64,000 bases of DNA from Nocardioides silvaticus (GTDB lineage Bacteria; Actinomycetota; Actinomycetes; Propionibacteriales; Nocardioidaceae), in the NCBI RefSeq assembly GCF_003160695.1, contig NZ_QGDD01000006.1:1-64000 (forward strand), given 5' to 3'. This document shows, piece after piece, positions 7,709 through 15,916 of this stretch. The notes beneath the pieces were generated by a model, which did not search any database, had not been told where the DNA came from, and worked only from the letters and a program-made list of their open reading frames with translations. Both the position numbers and the translations under genes were made by a program. Each line of letters opens with the position of its first letter. Within the stretch, counting starts at the first letter, position 1.

Positions 7709-8930
7709 CGGCGGCCAGCTGGTCGAGGCCCCAGTGCAGGTCCTCCTCGGAGATGACCAGCGGGGGAGCGAGTCGGATCGTCGAGCCGTGGGTGTCCTTC
7801 GCGAGGACGCCGCGCTCCATCAGCCGCTCGCAGACCTGACGACCGGTGCCGATGGCCGGGTCGATGTCGACGCCGGCCCACAGGCCGCGGGTGCGGAAGC
7901 TGACGACGCCGTTGCCGACGAGGGCGGCGAGCCGCTCGCGGAGGATCTCGCCGAGCTCCGTCGCCCGGTCCTGGAGCTCGCCGGTCGCGAGCATCTGCAC
8001 GACCTCGTGGCCGACCGCGCAGGCGAGCGGGTTGCCGCCGAAGGTCGAGCCGTGCTGGCCGGGTTTGAGCACGCCGAGCACGTCGCGGTTGCCGACAACG
8101 GCCGACACCGGCACGATGCCGCCGCCGAGCGCCTTGCCGAGGATGTAGAGGTCGGGCACGACCCCCTCGTGGTCGCACGCGAACGTGCGGCCGGTGCGGC
8201 CGAGGCCCGCCTGGATCTCGTCCGCGGCGAAGAGCACGTTCTCGCGGGTGCAGATCTCGCGGACGTCGCGCAGGTAGCCCTCGGGCGGGATGATCACGCC
8301 GCCCTCGCCCTGGATCGGCTCGATCAGGACGGCCACCGTGTCGGGGGTGATCGCAGCCTCGAGCGCCGCGAGGTCGCCGTACTGCACCATGTCGAAGCCG
8401 GGCGCGAACGGGCCGAAGCCGTCGCGGGCGTCGGGGTCGTCGGAGAACCCGACGATCGTCGTGGTGCGGCCGTGGAAGTTGCCGGTCGCGACGACGATCC
8501 GGGCCTGGTCGGCCGGCACGCCCTTGACCTCGTAGCCCCACTTGCGGCTGACCTTGATCGCGGTCTCGACGGCCTCGGCGCCGGTGTTCATCGGGAGCAC
8601 CAGCTCCTTGCCGCACAGGTCACCCAGGGCGGCGCAGAAGTCGGCGAACTCGTCGTGGATGAACGCCCGGCTGGTCAGCGTCAGCTTGTCGAGCTGGGCG
8701 TGCGCCGTCGCCAGGAGCCGCGGGTGGCTGTGACCGAAGTTGAGCGCGGAGTAGCCGGCGAGCAGGTCGAGGAACCGCTTGCCGTCGACGTCGGTCATCC
8801 ACGCGCCCTCGCCGTGTGCGAGCACGACCGGCAGCGGGTGGTAGTTGTGGGCGGTGCGCGCCTCGGCGCGCTCGACCTCCAGCGACGTGGTCGGAGTCCC
8901 AGTGCCCGTCGTACCGGTGGTGATGCTCAT
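7698..8930 (-). CDS. rocD: Ornithine--oxo-acid aminotransferase
   Basis: 410 residues, class-III PLP aminotransferase of ornithine type: ornithine plus 2-oxoglutarate to glutamate-5-semialdehyde (arginine/ornithine catabolism, proline supply). Visible signatures are GYSALNFGHSHP near 60, NTGAEAVETAIK near 115, the PLP-contact FAADEIQAGLGRTG near 230 and the Schiff-base lysine in ILGKALGGG near 265. Length is normal for the family. The C-terminal codons (Leu-Ser-stop) are supplied by the third copy of the adjacent tandem repeat. A perfect GATTGTC-A-GACAATC palindrome lies about 55 bp upstream of the start and probably controls it. Confidence 0.93.
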   Translation of the reverse strand: MSITTGTTGTGTPTTSLEVERAEARTAHNYHPLPVVLAHGEGAWMTDVDGKRFLDLLAGYSALNFGHSHPRLLATAHAQLDKLTLTSRAFIHDEFADFCAALGDLCGKELVLPMNTGAEAVETAIKVSRKWGYEVKGVPADQARIVVATGNFHGRTTTIVGFSDDPDARDGFGPFAPGFDMVQYGDLAALEAAITPDTVAVLIEPIQGEGGVIIPPEGYLRDVREICTRENVLFAADEIQAGLGRTGRTFACDHEGVVPDLYILGKALGGGIVPVSAVVGNRDVLGVLKPGQHGSTFGGNPLACAVGHEVVQMLATGELQDRATELGEILRERLAALVGNGVVSFRTRGLWAGVDIDPAIGTGRQVCERLMERGVLAKDTHGSTIRLAPPLVISEEDLHWGLDQLAAVLS

Positions 8931-8984
8931 GTCCCGCCTCCTTCTGCTGCGCTTGGTTCAAAGGTCTGCGAACTGTCTATCACG

Positions 8985-8999
8985 GATTGTCAGACAATC
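8985..8999. promoter_or_regulatory. Palindromic operator upstream of rocD
   Basis: GATTGTCAGACAATC: perfect 7-bp arms around a single A. The core TTGT-CAG-ACAA fits the loose T-N-G-T-N3-A-C-N-A pattern of FadR-type GntR regulators. It lies between divergent rocD (start 8930) and the secreted-protein gene (start 9073). No GntR gene is in the window, so the regulator is elsewhere. Confidence 0.5.
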
Positions 9000-9072
9000 T
9001 GAAAACCCCGGTCCGAGTCGATCTGTTCGCATAGCCTGAAGCCGTCAGTGCAGCGGATTCGGGGGAACGGCA

Positions 9073-10008
9073 ATGTGCACGACGAAGCGGGCACTCGTGG
9101 TGGTGGCGCTGATCGCGCTCGGCATGGGAGTGCTCACGGCGCCTGCACCCGCGTCGGTCGAGGACCGGGGCCTCCTGCAGGTGCCGGTCGAGATGTCAGT
9201 CGATCCCCTCGTCTTCTACCCAGCGCACGACGACTACCTCGACTACCTCGCCGTCAGGCTCTACGAGTCGCGTGACATCGACGAGACCATGCGGTCGATC
9301 GATTTCACGATCACGAACGAAGCCGGCGCGGTGGTCGTTGCCGAGAGGGGCAACACGACCCAGTTCTACCTCAACGACGAGCTTCACTTCGGATGGACCG
9401 GACATTACGGGTACACGGATCGCCTCTACCCGGAGGGGACCTACACCATCACGCTCACAGTCGTCGACCGCAACAATCGTCGCAAAGTGATGACCCAGGA
9501 CGTCCGGCTCGATCCCGCGCGCTGGCGCACCAAGACATGGCGCCGGACCGTGAACGCAGCGGCCACCGTCATTGATCGGGATCGAGGAAAGTGCGGAGCG
9601 TTGAAGCGACCGGCCCGTCCGACGTGGTCCGGATCGCTGGGCTACCGCTCGCGCTCATGCGCGCGACGGCGCGAGTCCTACGCGGCCACCGCGAATGCGA
9701 TCTACTTCCCGCGCGACCCGAACTGGAAGTGGGCGTCCGTCCGGCTCGACATCTTCGGTGGGAGCGCGCGGGGCCACCGCGGGTCGGAGATCGGCTATGC
9801 CTACCTCACCGACGAGGGGAAGTGGCTCACCGGCATGACAGCGGGATCCCGCGTTCGCCTGCACCGGGGCCATGAGCAGTACAAACGCCACTTCCTCGGT
9901 GTCGCAGACGGCAAGCCGCACTTCATCTGGAGCGCCGGCGTCGGCGGCGGGGCGAGCTATGACGTCAAGTCCTTCACCGTCGTCGCGACCTACCGGGTCT
10001 TCTCGTAG
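9073..10008 (+). CDS. Secreted protein of unknown function
   Basis: 311 residues with a clear signal peptide (basic MCTTKR, then an LVVVALIALGMGVL core, cleavage probably after APAPAS near 29). The mature part begins with what looks like a beta-sandwich (V-x-M-S-V-D-P-L-V-F-Y-P, T-I-T-L-T-V-V-D) and ends with a second beta-rich region of about 150 residues with Cys pairs (GKCGAL, SRSCARR). No catalytic motif is seen. Local base composition is somewhat less GC-rich than neighbours, which may hint at acquisition. The 3' end overlaps the convergent histidine kinase gene by 19 bp. Confidence 0.65.
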   Translation: MCTTKRALVVVALIALGMGVLTAPAPASVEDRGLLQVPVEMSVDPLVFYPAHDDYLDYLAVRLYESRDIDETMRSIDFTITNEAGAVVVAERGNTTQFYLNDELHFGWTGHYGYTDRLYPEGTYTITLTVVDRNNRRKVMTQDVRLDPARWRTKTWRRTVNAAATVIDRDRGKCGALKRPARPTWSGSLGYRSRSCARRRESYAATANAIYFPRDPNWKWASVRLDIFGGSARGHRGSEIGYAYLTDEGKWLTGMTAGSRVRLHRGHEQYKRHFLGVADGKPHFIWSAGVGGGASYDVKSFTVVATYRVFS

Positions 10009-11411
10009 GGCAGGTCGGCAACCCGAACCGTCGTCAGTCCCGGCTCGGTGGCGAGCGAGACCGTGCCACCGTGTGCCGTGACGATCGCCCGGACCAGTGC
10101 GAGACCGAGGCCGAGGCCGCCCTCGCGGTGACGCGACGCGTCGCCGCGCGAGAACCGCTCGAACGCCACCGGCACCAGGTCCGGCGGGAAGCCCGGACCG
10201 TCGTCACGGACCTCGAACCCGTCGTCGCGTACGGCAACGGTCACGGTGGAGCCGGGCGGGGTGTACTTGCGGGCGTTGGTCAGCAGGTTGGTGACCACCT
10301 GGTGGAGTCGTGCACCGTCCCCGATCACCTCGACGGGTACCGCGTCGTCGGGCAGCTCCAGTCGCCAGCGGTGGTCGGGCGCGACCACCCGTGCGTCCTC
10401 GACTGCTTCCAGCAGCAGCCGGGTCAGGTCGACCGCCTCCTGCGCCAGCGGCCGGCCGCTGTCGAGCCGGGCCAGCAGCAGGAGGTCCTCGACCAGGGCG
10501 GTCATCCGCGCAGCCTCCTCCTCGACCTTGGCCAGCGCGGTCTCGGTGGCCTCGACGTCGCCACGCCGGCGGGCGAGCTCGGTGTAGCCGACGATCGTGG
10601 TGAGCGGGGTCCGCAGCTCGTGGCTCGCGTCGGCCACGAACTGCCGCACCTGCTGCTCGCTGCGGTGCCGGGCGTCGAGCGAGGACTCGACGTGCTGGAG
10701 CAGGGTGTTGAGCGCCTGACCGACCTGCCCCACCTCGGTGTCGGGGTCGGTGAGGTGGTCGGGGACCCGGGCCAGGGCGCCGACGGCGCCGGTGTCGAGG
10801 GGCTGCTCGGCCACCTCGTGCGCTGTCGCCGCCACGTCGGAGAGCGGCCGGAGCTGGCGTCGTACGACGAGGCTGCCGGCGATGCCCGCCAGCAGGACCG
10901 CCAGCGCGCCGAGGACCAGCTCCCAACGGACCAGCGACATGACGGCATCGTCGACGTTCTCGGTGGGGAGTCCGACCAGGGTGCAGTCCTGGTCGCTGAG
11001 AACGCGGTAACGCCCGTAGCCCTCGATCGCCACGGTGGCGGGTTGGTCTGTGCTCTCACGCAGTCCGAGCTCGTCGACCACTACACCGGGGACTTCCTCG
11101 ACGGTGGCGCGGCCCGGGCCGTCGGCGGTGATGATCGTGCTGGGGCCGCAGTCGCCGAAGTTCACGGTCAGGGTGCCGACGCGTTGCCCGCGGATCCCGG
11201 CGAACTCCTCGTCGGGTGGCTGGTCCGGCAGCTCCGAGGGGCCGGGACCAGTGGCGCGGTCGAGCGTCTCTCGAAGCTCGCTGTCGAGCTGGTCGGTCAG
11301 GTAGTCGCGCATCGCGAAGGTCGTCGCCGCCGCGACGAGCACGGACGCCAGCGCCACCAGGGCGACTGTCGTCAGCACCAGCCGCGAGGTGAGCGTGCGG
11401 GGAGGACGCAT
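9990..11411 (-). CDS. Membrane sensor histidine kinase (HAMP, HisKA, HATPase)
   Basis: 473 residues: TM1 about 10-32, extracytoplasmic domain about 35-160 with two Cys (FGDCGP, DQDCTL) that may pair, TM2 about 164-184, HAMP linker to about 245, HisKA with the phosphoacceptor H264 (ASHELRTPL), then HATPase with N box (NLLTNARKYTP), G1 (VRDDGPGFP), F box (FERFSRGD) and G2 (GGLGLGL). It is second gene of an operon, starting 7 bp after its response regulator. The overall layout is that of actinobacterial OmpR-partner kinases of the TrcS/PrrB type. The signal is unknown. Confidence 0.92.
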   Translation of the reverse strand: MRPPRTLTSRLVLTTVALVALASVLVAAATTFAMRDYLTDQLDSELRETLDRATGPGPSELPDQPPDEEFAGIRGQRVGTLTVNFGDCGPSTIITADGPGRATVEEVPGVVVDELGLRESTDQPATVAIEGYGRYRVLSDQDCTLVGLPTENVDDAVMSLVRWELVLGALAVLLAGIAGSLVVRRQLRPLSDVAATAHEVAEQPLDTGAVGALARVPDHLTDPDTEVGQVGQALNTLLQHVESSLDARHRSEQQVRQFVADASHELRTPLTTIVGYTELARRRGDVEATETALAKVEEEAARMTALVEDLLLLARLDSGRPLAQEAVDLTRLLLEAVEDARVVAPDHRWRLELPDDAVPVEVIGDGARLHQVVTNLLTNARKYTPPGSTVTVAVRDDGFEVRDDGPGFPPDLVPVAFERFSRGDASRHREGGLGLGLALVRAIVTAHGGTVSLATEPGLTTVRVADLPYEKTR

Positions 11412-11418
11412 CGTGGGG

Positions 11419-12138
11419 TCAGGCCGGCTTCAGCACGTACCCGGCGCCGCGCATGGTGTGGATCATCGGGTCCCGCCCGGCGTCGATCTTGCGCCGGAGG
11501 TAGGAGATGTACAGCTCCACGATGTTGGCCTGGCCGCCGAAGTCGTAGTTCCACACGCGGTCGAGGATCTGCGCCTTGCTCAGGACCCGCTTCGGGTTGC
11601 GCATCAGGAAGCGCAGCAGCTCGAACTCGGTCGCCGTCAGGTGGATCTCCTCGCCGGCGCGCACGACCTCGTGGGAGTCCTCGTCGAGGGTCAGGTCGCC
11701 GACAGCGAGCAGGCTGCTGCTCTGCGCGACGGCGAGCCCTGCGCGTCGTACCAGCGCCCGCAGCCGCGCCACCAGCTCCTCCAACGAGAACGGCTTGGTC
11801 ACGTAGTCGTCCCCGCCCGCCGTCAGCCCGGCGACACGGTCCTCGACGGCGTCGCGAGCGGTGAGGAAGAGGACGGGTACGGCGGGCTCGGCCGCCCGGA
11901 TGCGGCCCAGCACCTCGAGGCCGTCGAAGTCGGGCAACATCCAGTCGAGGACCACCGCGTCGGGGCGCTCGGCCTTCGCAGCGGCGACCGCCTTCGAGCC
12001 GGTGTGGGCGACGTCGACGGTCCAGCCCTCGTACCGCAGCGCCATCGCGATGAGCTCGGCGATGTTAACCTCGTCGTCGACGACGAGCACGCGCACCGGC
12101 GAGCCGTCCGGGCGGGTGAGGTCGTCGGGCTGGCTCAT
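11419..12138 (-). CDS. OmpR-family response regulator
   Basis: 239 residues. Receiver domain: acidic pair DDE near 21, phospho-acceptor D65 in VVLDWMLPD, conserved Thr and Lys (FLTARD, VTKPFS). The C-terminal winged helix spans about 140-239 (LTATEFELLRFLMRNPKRVLS ... GGQANIVELYISYLRRK ... TMRGAGYVL). Start ATG 12138 is the only start that places the receiver at residue 15. It partners the kinase immediately downstream. A direct repeat with 11-bp phase lies just upstream and fits an OmpR-class binding site, so autoregulation and control of the divergent membrane protein are likely. Confidence 0.92.
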   Translation of the reverse strand: MSQPDDLTRPDGSPVRVLVVDDEVNIAELIAMALRYEGWTVDVAHTGSKAVAAAKAERPDAVVLDWMLPDFDGLEVLGRIRAAEPAVPVLFLTARDAVEDRVAGLTAGGDDYVTKPFSLEELVARLRALVRRAGLAVAQSSSLLAVGDLTLDEDSHEVVRAGEEIHLTATEFELLRFLMRNPKRVLSKAQILDRVWNYDFGGQANIVELYISYLRRKIDAGRDPMIHTMRGAGYVLKPA

Positions 12139-12160
12139 GCCCCTAGTCTGGCCGGACTGC

Positions 12161-12178
12161 CTGTGAGTCCGCTGTGAG
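12161..12178. promoter_or_regulatory. Direct-repeat box CTGTGAG-N4-CTGTGAG
   Basis: CTGTGAGTCCGCTGTGAG: two identical 7-mers 11 bp apart, the helical phase used by tandem OmpR/PhoB-type response regulators. It is located 23 bp upstream of the response-regulator ATG and about 100 bp upstream of the divergent membrane protein gene. Confidence 0.45.
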
Positions 12179-12276
12179 GGCGGTGTGCGGACGAGGAGTG
12201 CCGGACGCGGCCGATCATGGGAAGTCGACGGGCTGCGCACAGGTGGGGCACAGCGTCCGGGTGCAGCGTGAACAAC

Positions 12277-12699
12277 ATGACTGATCACGACAACGTGAAC
12301 GACCCTGCCGAGCCGACCGACGCGCCTCCGCCGCCGGTCGCACAACCTGCTGCTCCCACATCCGCCGCACCTGGGGCAGCCGACGCACCCGCCGTGGCGC
12401 CGCAGCCGCGCTGGCGCGACCGGGTCTTCCGGATGCGCGCCGTGGCCGCCGTCGCTGTCGCCGGCGTCATCCTCGGTGCCGCCGGGGGCGCCGCCACGAC
12501 CGCGCTCGTGAGCGACTCCCACCCGGACCGGAGCGGCGAGCAACGCTTCGGCCCGATGTTCCACCCCGGGATGCCAGGTCTGCCGCCGGGCGGGCAGATG
12601 CGGTTCCCCGGCGACGAGTCCGACGGGCAGTCGTCCGACGACGAGCCTCTCCCCGCCGACCCGTCGTCGGAACCGTCGTCGTCCGAGTCGGCGAGCTAG
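12277..12699 (+). CDS. Small Pro/Ser-rich single-pass membrane protein
   Basis: 140 residues: a Pro/Ala-rich cytoplasmic N-terminus (about 1-48), a basic WRDRVFRMR anchor, one membrane helix (about 55-75), then a Met/Pro/Gly-rich and finally Asp/Ser-rich outer tail. No enzymatic motif. It is divergent from the two-component operon with the direct-repeat box between them, so it is a plausible target of that regulator, possibly an envelope-stress or metal-related accessory (FHPGMPGLPPGGQMRF resembles low-complexity metal-contact tails, speculative). Its stop overlaps the gvpK stop in a CTAG. Confidence 0.55.
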   Translation: MTDHDNVNDPAEPTDAPPPPVAQPAAPTSAAPGAADAPAVAPQPRWRDRVFRMRAVAAVAVAGVILGAAGGAATTALVSDSHPDRSGEQRFGPMFHPGMPGLPPGGQMRFPGDESDGQSSDDEPLPADPSSEPSSSESAS

Positions 12700-12986
12700 C
12701 GGGGAAGCAGCGTCCCGAGCGGCCCGAGGTCGAGATTGAGGTCGTCGGCCGTGAGGTCGTAGCGCTCCTTGAGGTTCTCCATCGCCTCCTCGAGCTTCAT
12801 CAGCCCCAGCCCGAGCGACTCGACCTGTTCGTCGGAGAGGTCGCCCTCGTCGACGCGGCGCAGGGCCTGCTTCTCCATCAGCTGCCGCACCAGCTCGACG
12901 ATGGTCAGCACCAGCTTGAGCAGGTCGCGCTCGACGGACTCGGGATCGGTCTCGAGCCGCTGCGCCAGCTTGCTCCGCTCGCTCAC
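12696..12986 (-). CDS. gvpK: Gas vesicle protein GvpK
   Basis: 96 residues, all-helical, matching GvpK: acidic/amphipathic N-terminus, DLLKLVLTIVELVRQLMEKQALRRV in the centre and the family tail GLGLMKLEEAM followed by DLTADDLNLDLGPLG. Last gene of the operon; its start overlaps the gvpS stop by 4 bp. It is an accessory protein required for gas-vesicle assembly in gvp systems studied; molecular role still poorly defined. Confidence 0.9.
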   Translation of the reverse strand: MSERSKLAQRLETDPESVERDLLKLVLTIVELVRQLMEKQALRRVDEGDLSDEQVESLGLGLMKLEEAMENLKERYDLTADDLNLDLGPLGTLLPR

Positions 12987-13165
12987 AGGCCCATGTCCTC
13001 GCGCACGGAGCTGATCAGGGCGCGCAGGCTGATCTGCACCAGGTCGACGCCGGCGAGGCTGATGACGACGTCGCCGACGATGACCACCCCGGTGCCGAGC
13101 AGCCGGTCGAGCAGGTCGACGAGCGCGATGTCGCCGTACGCCTGCTCCTCGGCGAGGACGGTCAC
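12983..13165 (-). CDS. gvpS: GvpA-like minor vesicle protein (GvpS/GvpJ type)
   Basis: 60 residues beginning at a GTG that overlaps the preceding gvpL stop (GTGA). The body is a single GvpA fold: LVDLLDRLLGTGVVIVGDVVISLAGVDLVQISLRALISS, i.e. helix-strand-strand-helix with the V-x-I-x-G-D-V-x-I-S-L-A-G-V-D-L signature. It is shorter than the main GvpA and without a tail. By position between gvpL and gvpK it corresponds to gvpS of the streptomycete cluster order. Confidence 0.85.
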   Translation of the reverse strand: MTVLAEEQAYGDIALVDLLDRLLGTGVVIVGDVVISLAGVDLVQISLRALISSVREDMGL

Positions 13166-13923
13166 GGCTCCTCCACCGTGGCGAAGGAGTACGGCGGCCA
13201 AGGGCCCCCGCAGGCGATGTGAATGTCGGTCAGGGAGGCGACGAGCGCCGCGACCTGCTCGGCGAAGGCCGGGGCGTCCTCGGCGTCGACCAAGTAGGCG
13301 CCGTTGAGCAGCATCGTCGAGCTGACCCCGGACAGCTGCGGGTCCTGCGCGCGGAGATGGCGGGTGGCGACGGCGATCGCGCTGAGCTCGCCGTCGACCT
13401 GGCGGGCGGCGCGCATCGCGCGGGCCTCGGCCGTGCGCCGGCTCTCTGCGGCCGCCTTCTTGGCCCGGAGGTAGGCGGCTCCGCTGGTGACGACCGCCTC
13501 GCTGTCCTCGCGGACGGGGCCGGACGGCGTGGCGTAGACCTTGACGCTCCACTCCTGCCGACCCTCGACGCGCGACAGCGCCGCTGCGAGCGGGTCGTAG
13601 GCGAGCTCGAGCCGGTCGCGGACGCTGCGGTCGTCGAGGTAGATCGTGGCCATCCGCATCGGCGCGGTCGGCGCGTGCTGGGCGCAGGCCTGGACCACGG
13701 CGTCGTGGCGCCGAGCCGTCCGCTCGACCCAGTCGAGGCGCTCGAGGTTGGAGCGGAGGCCGGCCTCGCCGTACTCCTCGAGGTCGACGGCGCTCACCAC
13801 CCCCTGCAGGTCGAGCACCTCGACGACCTCCAGCGGTGCCGGCCCGACCCCCTCGACCCGGGCCAGCACCGCAGGGTCCAAGCCGCGGCAGACGGCGTAG
13901 AGGTAGTAGCCCTGGTCACCCAT
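13162..13923 (-). CDS. gvpL: Gas vesicle protein GvpL (GvpL/F family)
   Basis: 253 residues. Begins GYYLYAVCRGL (the Y-x-Y-x-V start of GvpL/F proteins), contains PMRMATIYLDD near 90 and EWSVKVY near 125, a Lys/Arg/Ala-rich helical region (about 150-185), and ends with the conserved GPWPPYSFA. GvpL/F proteins are structural/assembly factors that bind GvpA. This copy overlaps gvpJ upstream by 8 bp and gvpS downstream by 4 bp. Confidence 0.9.
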   Translation of the reverse strand: MGDQGYYLYAVCRGLDPAVLARVEGVGPAPLEVVEVLDLQGVVSAVDLEEYGEAGLRSNLERLDWVERTARRHDAVVQACAQHAPTAPMRMATIYLDDRSVRDRLELAYDPLAAALSRVEGRQEWSVKVYATPSGPVREDSEAVVTSGAAYLRAKKAAAESRRTAEARAMRAARQVDGELSAIAVATRHLRAQDPQLSGVSSTMLLNGAYLVDAEDAPAFAEQVAALVASLTDIHIACGGPWPPYSFATVEEP

Positions 13924-14251
13924 GGCGCGCCTCCAGTGCCTCCAGCCGCTCGCGGAGCTCCTTGTTCTCCTGCTCCAGCTCGTCGCGCTTCCCCGAGAGC
14001 ATCGGGTCGTTCTTCCACCAGTTGATGCCCATTTCCTCGGCCCGGTCGACCGAGGCGACCAGCAGCCGGATCTTGATCGTGAGCAGCTCGATGTCGAGCA
14101 GGTTCACCTGGATGTCGCCCGCGATGACGATGCCCTTGTCGAGCACCCGGTCGAGGACGTCGGCCAGCGACTGCGGCCCGGACGAGCGCTCGTAGGGTCC
14201 GGTGACCGACGAGGGTCCGGGCCGCTCCGGCGCGCGTGGTGACTCGGTCAT
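13916..14251 (-). CDS. gvpJ: GvpA-family vesicle protein GvpJ
   Basis: 111 residues. GvpA fold at about 27-75 (SLADVLDRVLDKGIVIAGDIQVNLLDIELLTIKIRL in outline), then the GvpJ-type segment GINWWKNDP and a short coiled-coil tail (ELEQENKELRERLEALEARHG). I chose ATG 14251 (MTESPRAPER), one base after the gvpO stop; longer frames would run through gvpO. The tail may mediate oligomerisation or docking; GvpJ is a minor component thought to act in nucleation or tip formation. Confidence 0.9.
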   Translation of the reverse strand: MTESPRAPERPGPSSVTGPYERSSGPQSLADVLDRVLDKGIVIAGDIQVNLLDIELLTIKIRLLVASVDRAEEMGINWWKNDPMLSGKRDELEQENKELRERLEALEARHG

Positions 14252-14252
14252 C

Positions 14253-14507
14253 TCAATCTCCTTCGGTGCTGCCGCGGACGTAGCGGTGCAGCCGGCGGCA
14301 GCCGACCAGGTCGCCGTCGTCGTCGAGAGCCACCTCGTACGTCGCCAGGACGTCGGTCGTGCTCGGTACCCGCCGCAGCTCGACCACGTCGACAAGCACC
14401 GTCCACCGGTCCTCGTCCTTCTCCAGACCGATGACGGCCTCGGTCTCCCTGCCGGTCAGTCCCTGGACGTGGTGGCGGGCGCGCTTCACGGCTTCAGGGC
14501 CGGACAC
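14253..14507 (-). CDS. gvpO: Gas vesicle protein GvpO
   Basis: 84 residues. GvpO signature: GLTGRETEAVIGLEKDEDRW, then VDVVELRRVPSTTDVLATYEVALDDDG and a C-terminal RRLHRYVRG. Small soluble alpha/beta protein, essential for vesicle formation in systems where it has been tested. It overlaps gvpG by 14 bp and sits between gvpG and gvpJ, whereas in the streptomycete cluster I recall gvpO first. That order difference is noteworthy. Confidence 0.9.
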   Translation of the reverse strand: MSGPEAVKRARHHVQGLTGRETEAVIGLEKDEDRWTVLVDVVELRRVPSTTDVLATYEVALDDDGDLVGCRRLHRYVRGSTEGD

Positions 14508-14736
14508 GGTCGGCTCCTTCCACCAGGCGCTCGAGGAGCTCGGACTCCCACCACGCCGCCTCCTCGTCGGTGAGCAGGCCGGCGCGGTGCTGCTCCTCGA
14601 CGGTCTCCAGCTGACGCTTGATGACGGCGGGGTCGTAGTAGGCCGCCTCGGCCTGGCGCAGCACCTGCTCGCCGATCGCGACCGTGCCGCGCAGCGGTGC
14701 GAGCGGCAGGCCGAGGATGCCGGTGAGGATCCCCAT
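14494..14736 (-). CDS. gvpG: Gas vesicle protein GvpG
   Basis: 80 residues. Typical GvpG: N-terminal hydrophobic ILTGILGLPLAPLRG, followed by an acidic helical region EQVLRQAEAAYYDPAVIKRQLETVEEQHRAGLLTDEEA (in outline). The ATG overlaps the gvpF stop as TGATG. Accessory assembly protein, probably interacting with GvpF/L and GvpA. Confidence 0.9.
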   Translation of the reverse strand: MGILTGILGLPLAPLRGTVAIGEQVLRQAEAAYYDPAVIKRQLETVEEQHRAGLLTDEEAAWWESELLERLVEGADRVRP

Positions 14737-15482
14737 CACGTCGTCCCGACGAAGTCGTACGGCGCCAGCGGGCCCACCAGCCGCAACCGGATCCGCTCGT
14801 GGACCGCCTCCGCGTAGGCCTCGAGCGTCTGCTCGAGCTCCTCGCGGCGGTCGTGGTCGACGAGCAGTGCGACCTCCACGACGTGGTCGAGGCCGGCCCC
14901 GCGCAGGGTGCGGTGCTCGACGGCCAGCGGCAGCACGGTGTCGAGCAGGTCCGCTGCGTCGTCCTGCCGGCGCCGGTCCACCGCCCGGGCGACGAGCTCG
15001 CCGAGCCGGATCCGGTCGGCCCACGACGCCTCTTCGGGCAGGCCGCGGGTCCGCTCGTTGAGGTCGCGGATCACCGGGTCGTCCGCGACGACCTCGGCCA
15101 GCACGACGTCCTCGACGTACCGCGCGCGCAGCGTCATCTGGCTGCGACCCTCGAGCGCGTCGAGCAGCTCGACGAGATCGGGCCGGTCGGCCAGCAGCAC
15201 GTCGATCACGCTCGTCGCGTCCGGCAGTGCGGTGCCGAAACGCACCGGGACCACCGGGCCCGACACGGCGAGCCGGTCGAGCACCTGCTGGTAGGCCTGC
15301 AGGTCCGCCTTCCGCACGACGGGCCGGCTGACGTCGACGTCGCCGACGACCGCCATCACCTCGTCGTGCGCGACCGTGTGGATCACGGCACCGGCGACGC
15401 CGGGGATCTCGGGGACCTCGGCGTCGGCTCGCACCACGCCGTAGACGAACAGGGCGGTCTGCTCGACCTCCGTCGCGGTCAC
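14736..15482 (-). CDS. gvpF: Gas vesicle protein GvpF (GvpL/F family)
   Basis: 248 residues, second GvpL/F paralogue of the operon. Begins with [12 protein letters not shown], has the [13 protein letters not shown] block near 75-90 and the family C-terminus [14 protein letters not shown]. It lies directly after gvpA with a GTGA overlap, the standard gvpA-gvpF order. GvpF is the GvpA-interacting chaperone-like component in other systems. Confidence 0.9.
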   Translation of the reverse strand: MTATEVEQTALFVYGVVRADAEVPEIPGVAGAVIHTVAHDEVMAVVGDVDVSRPVVRKADLQAYQQVLDRLAVSGPVVPVRFGTALPDATSVIDVLLADRPDLVELLDALEGRSQMTLRARYVEDVVLAEVVADDPVIRDLNERTRGLPEEASWADRIRLGELVARAVDRRRQDDAADLLDTVLPLAVEHRTLRGAGLDHVVEVALLVDHDRREELEQTLEAYAEAVHERIRLRLVGPLAPYDFVGTT

Positions 15483-15916
15483 GACCGGCTCCGCGACGTA
15501 CGACGCGAGGAGCTGCGGCTGCGCTGCTTCTCCTCGTTCTCGTCCTCGTCGGAGTCGTCGTCCTTGTCGCTGCCCGGCGTGAGCGCCTCCTTCACCCCGC
15601 TCAACGCGCCCTTGGTCTTCTTCTTGGCGCCGCCCTCACGCAGGCTGCTGAGCACGTCGTCGAGGTCCTGGCCCTCCGCCGTGCCCAGATCGAGGCGGTT
15701 GGTCGCCTCGGCGAAGCGCAGGTAGGTGTCGACGCTGGCGATCACGATCCGGGCGTCGATGGTGAGCAGCTCGATGCCGACGAGGGAGACCCGCACGTAG
15801 GCGTCGATCACGATGCCCTTGTCGAGGATGATCTCGATGACGTCGGCGAGACCGCTGGGTGCGGGCCGCTCCAGGTAGCCGCCGCCCTGCCGGCGGGATG
15901 TCGTCTGCACGGTCAT
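15479..15916 (-). CDS. gvpA: Gas vesicle structural protein GvpA, long-tailed actinobacterial type
   Basis: 145 residues. GvpA core at about 20-80: [20 protein letters not shown], then [20 protein letters not shown] and [16 protein letters not shown], the shell-forming helix-strand-strand-helix. A 65-residue tail follows: a basic patch (KKKTK, about 98-102), an acidic stretch ([13 protein letters not shown], about 117-129) and an SR-rich end ([14 protein letters not shown]). The alternation basic-acidic-basic is unlike minimal GvpA and may make the vesicle surface interact with the charged-tail proteins encoded just upstream. ATG overlaps the stop of the SRPBCC gene. Confidence 0.92.
   Translation of the reverse strand: MTVQTTSRRQGGGYLERPAPSGLADVIEIILDKGIVIDAYVRVSLVGIELLTIDARIVIASVDTYLRFAEATNRLDLGTAEGQDLDDVLSSLREGGAKKKTKGALSGVKEALTPGSDKDDDSDEDENEEKQRSRSSSRRTSRSRS

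Noticed and set aside
12217..12276. Longer start for the small membrane protein
   Set aside because: The added residues lack similarity to the rest and the frame begins inside the regulatory region.
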